A DNA stretch of 64,000 bases from JBGSMX01 sp963790405 (GCA_963790405.1 CAWBOJ010000003.1:310001-374000); one strand, 5' to 3'. Counted from the stretch's first letter, positions 1 to 10,352 are shown. The notes: a model not told the origin generated them from the letters alone. Numbers and translations: made by a program.

Positions 1-10
1 GATGGGCAGC

Positions 11-233
11 ATGGCAGTAAGGCGGATCGTTGTACTGATTGCGCTGGTCGCACTACTCACGCTGAGCGTGGTGGCTATTGCATCGCCGTTCCCGGTTCAG
101 TCCCGGTCCTGCAGTGAACGCCGGCGACTGCGTGCCCGACGGTAGTGGGCTCGACTCACCGTTCGGCACAATTGGCGGTATCGGTCCGGCACCGAACTCG
201 GGCGACGGCATTCCGGACGGAAGCGGTTTCTAG
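11..233 (+). pseudogene. small secreted protein, split by a frameshift
   Basis: The first frame encodes a typical signal sequence (MAVRRIVVLIALVALLTLSV, then VAIASP) but stops at base 145. From about base 108 a different frame continues without stops as an acidic, Gly/Asp/Pro-rich tail ending at 233 (it contains GDCVPDGSGL and later GDGIPDGSGF, two copies of a PDGSG motif). The two halves look like one exported protein of about 73 residues broken by one base around 100-112. An in-frame ATG also lies at base 2, so the true start could be there or left of the window. A strong hairpin terminator follows. No family is recognised; the function is unknown. Confidence 0.5.
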
Positions 234-282
234 ATACTTCCGGACAGCTGGCCAGGGGGCCGGATGTCCGTGGAGAACGAGA

Positions 283-314
283 AGGCCGGGCGCACGTGGC
301 GCCCGGCCTCTTTT
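283..314 (+). terminator. intrinsic terminator
   Basis: A perfect 11-bp GC-rich stem (AGGCCGGGCGC / GCGCCCGGCCT) with a 5-nt loop is followed by CTTTT. It lies 50 bp after the broken secreted gene and just before the convergent tRNA-Arg. The T tract is only on the plus side. Confidence 0.75.
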
Positions 315-320
315 GTTGTG

Positions 321-396
321 TGGTGCCCCCGGCAGGATTCGAACCTGCGGCACCAGGTTTAGGAAACCTGTGCTCTATCCCCTGAGCTACGGAGGC
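321..396 (-). tRNA. tRNA-Arg (anticodon CCT)
   Basis: Read on the minus strand this is a 76-nt cloverleaf. The acceptor is GCCTCCG paired with CGGGGGC, the T arm has GGTTCGAATCC, the anticodon loop is TTCCTAA between CAGGT and ACCTG, and CCA is encoded. It decodes AGG. Confidence 0.95.
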
Positions 397-471
397 GTTT
401 GATGCAAGCCCGCAGGTGAGCCTGCAAGCCTCACGTATTGTAGCGCAGAGAAGCGAGGTCAAGCTCTCGTT

Positions 472-957
472 TCAGTCGCAGCGACCCTCTTCCAGGAGCT
501 GGTCGAGCCCGTCTTTGCGCAAGTCGTTGGCTTGCTCCATGAGCTGGATGCCCTCGGCACCCGACCCTGCGTCGGCGTTCCGGAGGCCGTCCTCGAGCTG
601 GGCGAGGCCTTGTGTGTACTGACTCAAGGCAAGAGCGAGCGTTTTCGACGAGGCGTCGTGGGTCGGCTCAGGGTTCGCCACACTCAGACGTGCCCTGAGG
701 TCATCCGCATCGCTCTCGAGGGCTTCGAGTCTGGTGGCGTCGCACACTCCTTCTCGCAGGTAATCGGCCTCAAGAGGTGTGACTTCGCGGGCCAGTCGGG
801 CGGCGTCATCGAACACCGCTTCGACCTCGCAGGCGGGGGCGGTGTTCGCGGCAACGCTCTGTCGCGAAGACGCGTTGCCCGTAGATACGGAACAGCCAGC
901 AAGCACAAGGCATGCAAGAAACATCGGGGGGAGGAACGCAAGACGCCGAAGATTCAT
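472..957 (-). CDS. lipoprotein of unknown function
   Basis: A 161-residue protein with a positively charged N-terminus, a hydrophobic core and a lipobox (LVLAGC, Cys about residue 22), so it should be lipidated and anchored outside the membrane. The mature part is helical and acidic with no family I recognise. It has two further Cys near residues 43 and 72 and one close to the C-terminus (GRCD). It stands alone, divergent from the glycosyltransferase operon and upstream of tRNA-Arg. The 230-bp divergent gap up to base 1189 shows no clear promoter consensus. Confidence 0.75.
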   Translation of the reverse strand: MNLRRLAFLPPMFLACLVLAGCSVSTGNASSRQSVAANTAPACEVEAVFDDAARLAREVTPLEADYLREGVCDATRLEALESDADDLRARLSVANPEPTHDASSKTLALALSQYTQGLAQLEDGLRNADAGSGAEGIQLMEQANDLRKDGLDQLLEEGRCD

Positions 958-1189
958 CGCAACGATCCCTCCAAGACAGGTGAGGGTTGTCCGGCAACTA
1001 TCGTTGCTGTGTTCCAGCTAGTTAATATTGTAGTCCCTCAACTTAAGCATGCGTAAGACCGTTCACCGATTGGTCGGCTGGCCATCTCCGCCCACGCTCG
1101 TAGCATCCCATTCGTGGTATCTTTCTGACGTTCATTCCGCACGCTGGGGGAGTACTGGTGACCTGCGTGAAACCCACGAAATCCACGCC

Positions 1190-2377
1190 ATGCGCGTCAC
1201 GATGATCGCCACGTCATACCCGCGATCCGCCGAGGACCCGTCGGGCCATTTCGTCGCACGCACCGCCGAGGGTCTTGCGGCACGCGGTGTCGAGGTTATC
1301 GTGGTCGCTCCGCACGCGAAAGGCTCGGCGACCAGCGAGACGCTACGCGGCGTTGACGTGCGTCGCTTCCGCTATGCCCCCGAGTCAATGGAGCGTGTCG
1401 CTTACGGCCCGGGCATCCTTTCCAACATCAAGAGCGACCCGGTCGCGGCGCTCATGTTCCCTGCGTTCCTGATTTCGCTGCGTCGGGCCACCGCGCGTGC
1501 CGCCCGCGATGCCGATCTACTGCACGCACACTGGGCACAGACTGCGCTCGCTGCAGGTGCGGACTCGGGCGACAAGCCGCTCGTCATCACCGTGCACGGC
1601 AGCGATTTGCAGCTTGGCCGCTCGGAACGGCTGCGCTGGACCCTTGAACGCCCGCTTCGTGCCGCCCGCTCGGTCATGGCGGTATCAGCCGATCTTGCCG
1701 AGCAGCTCCAGCCCTACATGCCCGAAGGCCGCACGGCCGAGGTGGTGCACGGTGGTGTCGACGGCGCACTGCTCGATTTGCCGACCGCCGGTGGCTCGGA
1801 TGGTCACAAGGCCCGCATCCTTTTCGTCGGGCGCCTCGTGCCCGAGAAGGGCGTGCATGAACTCGTGACCGCACTGGCGCGCATCCGTACGGGATTCACC
1901 CTCGAGATCGTGGGTGTCGGGCCGGAGCGCGAGGCGATGCGGCGCCAGCTCGTGGGCGCCTCACTCGACCATGCGGCGAAGTTCCTGGGCGCACTACCTC
2001 ATGCCGAGGTGCTCGAGCTGATGCGTCAGGCCGATTTGGTCGTCATGCCGAGCCACCGTGAGGGTTGCGGACTCGTGCCGATCGAGGCGGCTGCGGTCGG
2101 AACGCCTGCAGTGGTGACGCGCACCGGGGCCATGCCCGAAGTCGTGGGTTGCCCTGAGGCGATTGTCGAGCCGCGCGATGTCGACGGCCTCACTGCGGCC
2201 ATCCGGCTGTTCGTCGAAGATCCGACGTTGCGGGAGCGGTGCGCGCAGATTTCGCGCACCAAGGTGGGCGAGAGCTTCACGTGGGACCGTATCGCCGACC
2301 AGACGCTGGGCATCTACGAGCGTGTTATCGGCGAACGGAAAAGGCCGCGAGCGAACGGCCCTGAGAGTTCCTCATGA
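1190..2377 (+). CDS. GT4-family glycosyltransferase (GT-B fold)
   Basis: A 395-residue glycosyltransferase. The N-terminal Rossmann half starts at MRVTMIATSYPR and contains HGSDLQLG. The C-terminal half has FVGRLVPEKGV and the donor-binding E-x7-E region in SHREGCGLVPIEAA, as in GT4 enzymes that use nucleotide or lipid-phosphate sugars. The ATG at 1190 was chosen because family members begin just before the first beta strand; an in-frame extension back to 1049 has no family-like sequence. Its stop overlaps the next start (ATGA), so it is translationally coupled to a membrane protein of the LPG-synthase fold. Together with the third gene this looks like an envelope glycan or glycolipid unit. 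The sugar and acceptor cannot be read from sequence. Confidence 0.85.
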   Translation: MRVTMIATSYPRSAEDPSGHFVARTAEGLAARGVEVIVVAPHAKGSATSETLRGVDVRRFRYAPESMERVAYGPGILSNIKSDPVAALMFPAFLISLRRATARAARDADLLHAHWAQTALAAGADSGDKPLVITVHGSDLQLGRSERLRWTLERPLRAARSVMAVSADLAEQLQPYMPEGRTAEVVHGGVDGALLDLPTAGGSDGHKARILFVGRLVPEKGVHELVTALARIRTGFTLEIVGVGPEREAMRRQLVGASLDHAAKFLGALPHAEVLELMRQADLVVMPSHREGCGLVPIEAAAVGTPAVVTRTGAMPEVVGCPEAIVEPRDVDGLTAAIRLFVEDPTLRERCAQISRTKVGESFTWDRIADQTLGIYERVIGERKRPRANGPESSS

Positions 2378-3336
2378 GCGAGAAACGCTCCTGGACGCCG
2401 CGGCGTGTCGTTTTTGCGATCGGCCAGCTGCTCGTAGCGGCTATCGTTGTCTACTACGTCTACCGCACGATCATGGGTTTGCTCGAGGGCGATGCGGTCA
2501 AGCTGCTGCGCTTCGAGTGGCCGTTGCTGCTGGCCTCGGTGGCGATGCTCGGCGTGTACTACGTGCTGTATTCGCACAGCATGGCGCTGATCGTGCGCGC
2601 GCTCGGCGATCCGATGAGTGGCCGCGACGCATTCGAGCTCAACTACATCACGGCGCTGGGCAAGTACGTACCCGGTGGCGTATGGCATATGGTCGGGCGG
2701 TTCGCGCTTGCTCCTTCGATGGGTGTGCGGAGGCGCAACATCGTGGTCTCCACCGTGTTCGAAAACGCGCTCGGAGTGGTCTCGGGCATTCTCGTCGCGG
2801 TCGTAGGTCTGGGGTTCGGCGCGGTCGAAACGCTCGGCATTCCGGTGTGGCTGCCGGTTGTGATTGTGCTCGGCATGTTTGCGATGATGCACCCGGCGAT
2901 CTTCGGCAGGATCATGGCGCTCGGCATGCGGCTCATGAAGGTTGAAGGTGAAGTGCCGCAGCTCAGCACCTTGCAGCTGATCGGGCAGGTAGCGTACCGC
3001 GCGTTCGCATGGGTCGTGGCGGGTGCGGCGTTCCTGCTCTACCGCAACGCGATCGTCATCGATCCGGTGAACTCGCTCGGCCTCTACGCAGGCGCGTACG
3101 CTGCTGCGAGTGTGGCCGGACTGCTCATCTTGTTCGCGCCCGGCGGCATTGGTGTGCGCGAGGCAGTGCTCACCGCACTGCTCACTCCCGCGTACGGGCC
3201 GGTCGTTGCTGGTACCATCGGCCTGAGCTCGCGTGTGTGGTCCACCATCACCGAGCTGCTGATGTCCGGTGTTGCGGTGCTGCTTTCGGCCCGCCGAAAA
3301 GGTCGCGCGGCCGAGGATGTCTCCGACGACGCGTGA
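2374..3336 (+). CDS. lysylphosphatidylglycerol synthase TM-domain-like membrane protein
   Basis: A 320-residue integral membrane protein with about eight hydrophobic segments and the LPG_synthase_TM (UPF0104-type) signatures: LNYITALGKYVPGGVWHMVG near residue 90 and FAPGGIGVREAVL near residue 250. The family supplies flippase-like membrane domains; without an attached synthetase domain, stand-alone members are usually near glycosyltransferases. It overlaps the upstream GT4 gene by 4 bp and is followed 17 bp later by a GT-C-like protein. A role in moving or sensing a glycolipid intermediate is inference. Confidence 0.8.
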   Translation: MSEKRSWTPRRVVFAIGQLLVAAIVVYYVYRTIMGLLEGDAVKLLRFEWPLLLASVAMLGVYYVLYSHSMALIVRALGDPMSGRDAFELNYITALGKYVPGGVWHMVGRFALAPSMGVRRRNIVVSTVFENALGVVSGILVAVVGLGFGAVETLGIPVWLPVVIVLGMFAMMHPAIFGRIMALGMRLMKVEGEVPQLSTLQLIGQVAYRAFAWVVAGAAFLLYRNAIVIDPVNSLGLYAGAYAAASVAGLLILFAPGGIGVREAVLTALLTPAYGPVVAGTIGLSSRVWSTITELLMSGVAVLLSARRKGRAAEDVSDDA

Positions 3337-3353
3337 CGTGAGGTGACGTGCGC

Positions 3354-5292
3354 ATGCTCGTAGTGCTCAAGGAGTGGGCGCTTCTTGTCCCGACGCTCGT
3401 GCTGCTTCTGGCGCCGGGCTTCGGGTTCGCGTACTCCTTCGCCGCGCGCCACCGTCTCTCGACTCCGTGGGTGCCGGTGCTGTCGCTGGTGTGGACTACC
3501 GGCCTGGTGTCGCTGGCAGCCATCACCGCGTTCTACCTGGGGTGGGGGCTCACTGCAGTAGTCGCCGTGTTCGTGGTTGCGATCCCTGTCTCGCTTGCAG
3601 TCGGCGTGGAGCACGCGTCGTCGCTACGGTCCCCTGGCGCTCGCGTGCGGTCGCGGTGGGCTTGTCCTCGGCATCGGCGCGGCAGTGCTTGCGATGCTGC
3701 AGCAGCCGTGGTGGTTCGGCACGCCGGACAGCTACTATCACCTCTCGGCGTCGCGCTCGCTGCTCATCTTGAACCAGCCCGTTGTGACCGACCCGTTCTT
3801 CCGCATCGGCTCCAACGTGCCCGACTCGACCGCCGGCATGTGGAACACCGTGCAATCGGTGCTCTCGTACCTCACCACCGTCGACATCGCCGTTCTCTAC
3901 CCGGCGCTCACCGCTTTGGCTGCCGCTGCGGTGGTGATGGCGTTCTGGCTGATGGCCGAGGAAGCTGCCGACTCGCGCGTGGCCACGATCATGACGACCG
4001 TCTATGTCATTGGCGCGTGGTTTACGGACTTCCGCGCGTTTGGATACCCCAACCACATCGATATCGCGTTCGCGTTTGCCGCCATCGCACTGCTGTTGCA
4101 GGTGATGGGAGAGCCCAGGCGACCGTTCGTGCTGGCGGCCGGCTTCGCGTCGTTCACCGCGCTTGCGGTGCATCTGGGCTCGGGTGAGCTCACACTGCTG
4201 GTTGCGGGTGCGGCCGTGGTCGCGGGCATCGTGCTCGCGCTCATCGGGCGCTCTGCCGAGGAACGTCGAGCCGCGTGGCGGGCCACCGGTGCCACCGCGC
4301 TTGCCGGTGCGCTGGCCGTGGTGCTCGTGCTGCCGACGCTCTACCCGCGCGTGGCCGCGCTTGAGGGAACGACCGTGCTGGGAGAGGACTCGTTCGTCTG
4401 GGCCGGCACGCAGATACTCGAGGGCTGGTGGGGCCGCATCGTCACGCCCGGCGGCTTCGATTTCGGTGGGCCGGTGCTGTTCTTCGCAACGCTTGCGATC
4501 TCGGCGCTCATGCTCGTGGCGGTGCTGCGCGATCGAGATCGTCGTACGGGAGCGCTTCTCGGCATATCGTTGGTTGCGCCCCTGATGACCGTCATCCCGC
4601 CGCTTTCGACGGTGCTGCTCGACTTCTCGAGCTACATGGTCGCGCGGTTGATGGAGCTGCTACGCTTCGTGCCCTACCTCATGGCCGCGTGGGCGCTTGG
4701 TCTGCGTGCATGGACGGTGCGGCGCAAGGCCACGTTCGCGGGCCGCGTGCTGCTGATAGCGGCGCTGCTGCTGGCCATCCCGTACGTCGTGTCGACCTAC
4801 ATACCGAACGTGGGGCCGGAACGTCGCGGGCACCTGTACTCGGTGTACGAGTCCCAGATTCGCGACATGCGCAAGCAGTTCGGATTCGGAGGCATCGCTG
4901 CTATCGCCGATCAGATCGACGATAGCTACCCGATCGTCGGGGGCGACCCCGAAGACGTCTATCACCTCTCCGGCCTTGCGGACATCGCGGTCGTGGCAGC
5001 TCTGCCGACGCACACGCCGGTCTTCATCTCGTATCCGGATCGGGAGCGCCGACTCGCGGCGATGAAGTACTTCGTGAATCCGTTGGCCGAACCGACGCAC
5101 CGTCGAGCGATGATCGAGGAGTTCGGAATCGAGTACGTTTTCGTGTGGCACGCGCGACCCTATGCGGCCGAGTTGCTGGCGCAGTTCGAGGACGAGCCCG
5201 CACTCACGCCGGTCGTCGAGACGGACTCGATCACGCTGCTCGAAGTCGACGCGGATGTTCTCGCGCGCGAGCTTGCCGAGGACGCCCAGTAA
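3354..5292 (+). pseudogene. large multi-pass membrane protein, GT-C/oligosaccharyltransferase-like, one frameshift
   Basis: The reading frame from ATG 3354 (SD GAGGTGA just upstream; a GTG at 3348 is too close to it) encodes transmembrane segments up to VFVVAIPVSLAVGVEH. Around 3610-3650 the protein continues in another frame as GGLVLGIGAAVLAMLQQ and runs to 5292, giving about 645 residues. There are roughly a dozen TM segments. The first external loop carries WWFGTPDSYYHLSASRS, an acidic/DxYYH pattern like the first loop of GT-C enzymes, and the C-terminal 150 residues are soluble (GDPEDVYHLSGLADIAV region). It is the third gene of the glycan run. GT-C membership is inference from topology and the loop motif. 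A single extra base probably reflects sequence error. Confidence 0.65.
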
Positions 5293-5304
5293 CGTCGAGC
5301 GACC

Positions 5305-7116
5305 CTACGGTGCGGCGGCCTTCCCGACCCAGATCGTGATCGTGTCGCCGGCTTTGGCCTGCGCACCTGGCAGGGGGTTCTGCGTGAGGACGAGCCCGTC
5401 GGTGTCATCAGGGCTGTCCTGGTAGTTCACCAAGACGAGGAAGCCGGCGTCTTCGAGGATCTTCTTGGCATCGGGTTCCGTCTCGCCGTTTACACCGGGG
5501 ACCTCGACAAGGTCGGGACCGGTGGACACGAAGATGGTCACCGTGTTGCCCGCCTCCACCGACACGCCGCCTTCAGGTGATTGGCGGATGACGTTACCAA
5601 CGACCACCTTGTCGCTCGGTTCCTCGGTGATCTTCACGACGAATCCGGCGGCTTCGAGTTCGGTCTTTGCCTCGCCCTGAGTCTGCCCGGCGATGCTGGG
5701 AACCTGCTTGAGCTCCGTGCCCTTGGATACCACGAGCGTGACGCGCGTGCCCGCGACGACCTGGGTGGCCGGCTCGGGCGTCTGACGAATGACGCTCCCG
5801 TCGGCTACTTCCTTGTTGTACTCGCGCTGGATCGTATCGATCTCAAAGCCGGCCTGGCGCACCGCTGCGATGGCGTCGGTCTCGGTCATGCCGCTGAAAT
5901 CGGGTATCGCGAACGTCTCTTGGCCCGCGCTGATCGACAAGTCGACAGCTGCGCCGACCTCGAGTTCGATCTGTGGCTCGGGGAACTGGCTGACGACTGT
6001 GCCCGATGGTTCCTCGGAATACTTCGTCTCGACGTCGCCGACGACAAGCTCGACGGCCTCAAGAGCTGCGGTGGCGTCTTCTTGCGAAAGGCCTATCACG
6101 TCAGGAACGACCACCTTCTGAACCGTGTCGAACAGGCCGAAAGCCCATGCCGCACCCAGACCGATCACGATCAGCAAGGCAACGGCGACGATCCACGGCC
6201 AGACTTTGCGCTTCTGCGGTACGGAGCGGACGCGCGGCGAGCTACTCTCGACCGCGGGCATGACGCTCGTGTGATCGGCTGGCGGCATCGCTTCGACCAT
6301 GCGGCCCGATGACACCCGCTGCAGGTCGCGTCGCATCTCTTCGGCGCTTGCGTAGCGGTCGGCCGGGTTCTTGGCCATTGCCCGCATGATGACCGCTTCG
6401 AGCGACGGCGGGATGTTCGGGTTGATCTGCCGAGGAGGAACCGCGTCCTCGTTGACCTGCTTGAGCGCGACCGCGACCGGAGAATCGCCCTCGAAGGGCA
6501 CGCGTCCCGTGACGAGTTCGTAGAGCACGACGCCGAGCGAGTACAGGTCGGTGCGGGGATCGAGCGGACGGCCCTGGGCCTGCTCGGGACTGACGTAGTG
6601 CGCGGTGCCAAGGACCGAGCCCGTCTGCGTCATCTGAGTGTTGCCGGCGCGTGCGATGCCGAAGTCCATGACCTTGATCGAGCCGTCGGGCGTGAGCACG
6701 ATGTTGTGAGGCTTGATGTCGCGGTGGATGATGTCGTAGCCGTGCGCGACGGACAGTGCGGCGGCGACCTGTGCGCCGTACTCGGCGGCCTTCACCGGGT
6801 CGATCGGACCCTTCTCGGTCACGAGCGCCTTGAGATCGGTGCCGCGCACGTACTCCATGACGATGTAGTAGGTGTCGTCGTCCTGACCCCAGTCGTAGAT
6901 GTTGACGATGCCGGGGTGGGAGAGGTTGGCCGCAGCCTGCGCCTCTTGACGGAAGCGCGCGACGAACGCGGGGTCGGTGGCGTACTGCGCGTGCAGGACC
7001 TTGACGGCGACTGTTCGGCCGAGCACGTCGTCGACGGCCTTGAACACGTCGGCCATGCCGCCCGAGCCGATCTTCTCGGTTGCCCGGTACCTGCGGCCGA
7101 AGACCGTATCATCCAC
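5305..7116 (-). CDS. pknB: Ser/Thr protein kinase PknB with four PASTA domains
   Basis: A 603-residue membrane kinase. The kinase domain spans residues 1-270, with the glycine loop GSGGMADVF, AVKVLH lysine, HRDIKPHN catalytic loop and DFG (VMDFGIARA). A single TM segment (WPWIVAVALLIVIGLGAA) follows near 310-330, then four extracellular PASTA repeats, each about 66-70 residues and ending in xxVSxG or xIWVG. PASTA kinases sense muropeptides or lipid II and control cell-wall synthesis. The start is GTG 7116 with AAAGGGGA upstream. It is the last gene of the fha/stp/ftsW/pbpA operon, the classical actinobacterial place for pknB. It is intact, unlike its upstream neighbours. Confidence 0.95.
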   Translation of the reverse strand: MDDTVFGRRYRATEKIGSGGMADVFKAVDDVLGRTVAVKVLHAQYATDPAFVARFRQEAQAAANLSHPGIVNIYDWGQDDDTYYIVMEYVRGTDLKALVTEKGPIDPVKAAEYGAQVAAALSVAHGYDIIHRDIKPHNIVLTPDGSIKVMDFGIARAGNTQMTQTGSVLGTAHYVSPEQAQGRPLDPRTDLYSLGVVLYELVTGRVPFEGDSPVAVALKQVNEDAVPPRQINPNIPPSLEAVIMRAMAKNPADRYASAEEMRRDLQRVSSGRMVEAMPPADHTSVMPAVESSSPRVRSVPQKRKVWPWIVAVALLIVIGLGAAWAFGLFDTVQKVVVPDVIGLSQEDATAALEAVELVVGDVETKYSEEPSGTVVSQFPEPQIELEVGAAVDLSISAGQETFAIPDFSGMTETDAIAAVRQAGFEIDTIQREYNKEVADGSVIRQTPEPATQVVAGTRVTLVVSKGTELKQVPSIAGQTQGEAKTELEAAGFVVKITEEPSDKVVVGNVIRQSPEGGVSVEAGNTVTIFVSTGPDLVEVPGVNGETEPDAKKILEDAGFLVLVNYQDSPDDTDGLVLTQNPLPGAQAKAGDTITIWVGKAAAP

Positions 7117-7190
7117 GTGCGTGTTCCCCTTTGGCTCGATCGTCCGTGCGACTCGTTGTTAACCCATACATTCTATAGGAAACAGGCGCT

Positions 7191-8656
7191 TCAGCGTGCG
7201 AGTGCTGCTTCAAGTATCGCGCGTGCCCGTGGGGCGGCCACGCGACCTCCAGTTCCGGCGTTCTCCAAGTACGATGGCCAGGGCGATCGTGGGCTGCTCG
7301 GCAGGCGCGAAAGCGATGAACCACGCATGCGTCTCGACGCTCTTGCCTGCCTCGGCAGTACCGGTCTTGCCTGCGACCTTCACCCCGGGTATCGCTGCGC
7401 GCGCTACCCGATCCCGATGTCACGACGTCCGATCATCACGTCCGTGACGGTGGCTGCGGTGGCCGGGTCGGTCGCTGTCGTCCATACCCGGGAGGCTGTC
7501 GTCGAGATCGTGCGCCCGGCGGGATCGGCGATACGCTCGATGAGGTGTGGCCGCATGACGACGCCGTCGTTGGCGATGCCGGAGGCTACGAGCGCCATCT
7601 GGAGCGCGGTGGCCTGCGGGCCCGGGCGGGCTGTCGTGCTCGCCGACGGGCTGGCCCACGCCGGCCCAGGCGGTCTCCCACGTCGTCATCTCGTTCGGGT
7701 CGGGCATGAGCGAGATGGCGGCCGGTATCTCGAGCGACGGACTTGCTGTTGAAGCCGAAGTCCTCGGCCTGTGCGACGAGATCGTTCGCCCCGAGATCGA
7801 CGGCGAGCTGACCGAACACGGTGTTGATCGAGCTCGCGGTGGCCTTGCGCAGGTCGACCGCGCCGTAGTTGCGATCCGCCGTAGTTGGTGACCGGCGCGT
7901 TGCCGATGTCGAGTGATCGCGGGGCCGGTGTAGGTCGTGTCGGGTGTGGCGATGCCCGCGCCGAGCGCGCCGGTGAGCGTCACGATCTTGAACGTCGAGC
8001 CGGGCGGATAGAGGCGTCTGGGTCGCGCGGTCGAACAGCGGGCGCGTCCGCGGCCGAGGACAGGGCAGTCCCAGCTCGCGTCGACAGCGTCCGGATCGTA
8101 GTCGGGCGATGCAGCCAGCGCGAGGATCGCGCCCGTCGACGGATCGATCGCGACGCACGCGCCCCGGTAGCCGTCGAGCGCCTGCTCCGCAGCCGCCTGC
8201 ACGTCGCGAGTCGATGGTGAGCACGACGTCGTTGCCCGGCACCGGCAGTCCGGCAGCCGCCTCGAGGGCGTCTCGCATCGTCGCGAAGTCGCGCTTGCCG
8301 GTGAGTGCTTCGTTGGCGGCGGCCTCTATACCGGCCCGGCCGTAGGTGAGGCTGTAGTAGCCCACGACGTGGCTGCCGAACGCGCCCTCGCGGGTAGGTC
8401 CTCGAGTACACGTCGCCTGTCGCCACGCGACTCGGCCAGCACCATCCCGTCAGCTCGTGACGATCGCGCCGCGCGGCGAGCGCTGTTCCTGCGGCCAGCG
8501 CCGCGGGTGTTGGCAGGGTTGGCGGCCAGCGCGTCGGCCTGGACGACCTGGATCCACGTGAGGTTCACGACGAGCGCGGTCATGAGCAGCGCGATCACCG
8601 CTGCGGTGCGCGAGAGGCGTCTGCGACAGGGCGAACCTGCCGAGAAGCCCGCGCAT
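7191..8656 (-). pseudogene. pbpA: penicillin-binding protein 2 family transpeptidase PbpA, multiply frameshifted
   Basis: A class B PBP readable only by hopping frames. In order: MRGLLGRFALSQ and a TM anchor (TAAVIALLMTALVVNLTWIQ); VGYYSLTYGRAGIE; VAIDPSTGAILALAASPDYD; the active-site serine motif PPGSTFKIVT (SxxK); ASSINTVFGQLA (SxN); and VAGKTGTAEAGKS (KTGT), ending AAPRARAILEAALAR. All three catalytic motifs are intact. Length (1,466 bp, about 490 codons) fits PbpA. At least six frame changes are needed; one is an extra G in GTACTTGGAGAAC near 7275. With preserved motifs this is almost surely a functional gene with consensus indels. It would cross-link septal or sidewall peptidoglycan with the adjacent FtsW/RodA. 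Confidence 0.85.
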
Positions 8657-9953
8657 CGCCGGTGCTGACCATCTCGGTCTCGCTGACCGGTACCGGCGTC
8701 GCCCGCGCGCAGCAGCAGCGCGAGCAGGATGAAGTTGGCCAGGATCGACGAGCCGCCGTAGCTCACGAACGGCAGCGTGATGCCGGTCAGCGGGATCAGC
8801 CGCGATCACGCCGCCGATGATCACGAACGTCTGCAGCGCGAAGACGCCCACGAGGCCGGCCGCGGTGAACGCCGCCATGTCGGAGCGCGCGCGTGCTGCG
8901 GTGGACGAGACCGCGCAGGCAGAAGACCAGGTAGGCGATGATGAGCGCCGCTCCGCCGAGGAGCCCGAGCTCCTCGCCGATGGCCGCGAAGATGAAGTCG
9001 GTCTCCACGAACGGGATGCGCCCGGGGAAGCCGTTGCCGATGCCCACGCCGAGCACACGTCCGGCGCCGAGCGCGAACAGCGACTGCACGAGCTGGTAGC
9101 CCTGGCCGGCTGCATCGGCGAACGGGTCGAGCCAGATTGCGACGCGCGTCTGGACGTGGCCGAAGGCGCAGGTACGCCCCCGTCGCCCCGACGGCGAACA
9201 GCACGACACCCACGATCACGTAGCCCGGGCGCCCGGTGGCCACGTAGACGATGATCGAGGAACATGCCGAAGAACAGCAGGCTCGAGCCGAGGTCCTTCT
9301 CGGCGACGAGTACGACGAGCGAGATCACCCACATGGCCACCAGCGGTCCGAGGTGGCGTGCGGGCGGTAGCCACACGCCGAGAACGCGGCGGGTCGAGAC
9401 CGAGAGCACCTCGCGGTTCTCGGCCAGGTAGGCGGCGAGGAAGAGCACGATGAGAATCTTGGCGAGCTCGGCGGGCTGGAACGACAGGCCCGCGACGCGC
9501 AGCCACAGCTTGGCGCCGTTCACCTCGACGCCGACCACGGCCGGCAGCAGCAGCAGGATCGAGGCCGGCGAGCATGATCGTGTACTTGTAGCGCGCCAGC
9601 CGCTCGAGCGAGGGGACCGCGAGCAAGGTTCCGACCAAAGCCGCCACTCCGACGAGCAGCCAGACGAGCTGCGAAGCGGCCAGCGCTGGATCGAGCCGCG
9701 TCATGAACGCCAGGCCCGTTCCGGACAGCAGCGCCACGATGGGGAGCAGGACAGGGTCCGCCGCCGGAGCGCAGCCGGCGCTATCGCCAGGTGCGCGGCA
9801 AGGAAGACCGCGAACAGCCCGAGAGGGACGACGAGGTCGTGCCAGGCGAGAGTCGCGGGGTCGCTCGAAGCTGTGCACCAGCACGAAAACGAGAATCACC
9901 GCCGGCGCGGCCGCCAGCAGCAAGAGCAGTTCGGTGGTGCGACGGGTGCGCAT
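8595..9953 (-). pseudogene. FtsW/RodA/SpoVE-family peptidoglycan polymerase, multiply frameshifted
   Basis: SEDS protein visible across frames: MRTRRTTELLLLLAAAPAVI, SGTGLAFMTRLDPALAASQL, GAKLWLRVAGLSFQPAELAK (the SEDS GWQPSE-like loop), LVAEKDLGSSLLFFGMFL, RVLGVGIGNGFPGRIPFVET, DFIFAAIGEELGLLGG (conserved TDFIF.A.GEE signature) and FVSYGGSSILANFILLALLL near the C-terminus. The start ATG at 9953 lies 8 bp after the previous stop. The end is uncertain: one frame reads ...SETEMVSTGDARASR to a TGA at 8595, overlapping pbpA. SEDS proteins are lipid-II glycosyltransferases that work with a cognate class B PBP, here the next gene. Being essential, the many frame breaks are best explained as sequence error. 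Confidence 0.85.
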
Positions 9954-9961
9954 GGAGTCGC

Positions 9962-10352
9962 CTACGGTTCCGTGCCGGGGGTGGTACTTGCCTCGGCGGC
10001 GTTCGTCGCGGCTATCGCGCGGTACTCGTCGAGCAACAGGTGGCCGCGCGTCGACATTCTCGACAGGGATGCCCTGCGCGAGTCGTGCGGCGGTGACCGG
10101 GTCGAGCGCTCTGACGGAGATGGTGGTCTCCTCTTCCAGCCAGCTGCAGCTCGACACCGGCGAGTCCACCCTGGCAGGCCGCGATAGAGCGATACGGAGC
10201 CGCTCTTCGTCGATCACGTAGGCGCGAGACTGTGCGTAGCGATAGGCGCCCCACCCTGCGGTGAAGACCAGGGCGACTGCTGCGAACAGCCCAGACGAGC
10301 GCGGATACCCACAGTCGGGACCGACGGCCGGGTTCATCGGACTGAGCTTCAT
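9962..10352 (-). pseudogene. small single-pass membrane protein of the fha/ftsW operon, frameshifted
   Basis: Starts MKLSPMNPAVGPDCGYP with the ATG overlapping the phosphatase stop (ATGA). It has one TM segment (SGLFAAVALVFTAGWGAYRY) and an outside part containing VIDEERLRIALSR, TISVRALDPVTAARLAQG and IPVENVD. It then needs one frame change near 10055 to read RGHLLLDEYRAIAATNAAEA and stop at 9962. The resulting protein is about 130 residues. There is no family I can name. Position between the PP2C phosphatase and FtsW suggests an envelope role; homology to FtsQ/DivIB is possible but not shown. Confidence 0.55.

Noticed and set aside
397..471. Promoter TTGACC ... TACAAT on the minus strand before tRNA-Arg(CCT)
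   Set aside because: Spacing is only 14 bp, outside the usual 16-18 bp range.
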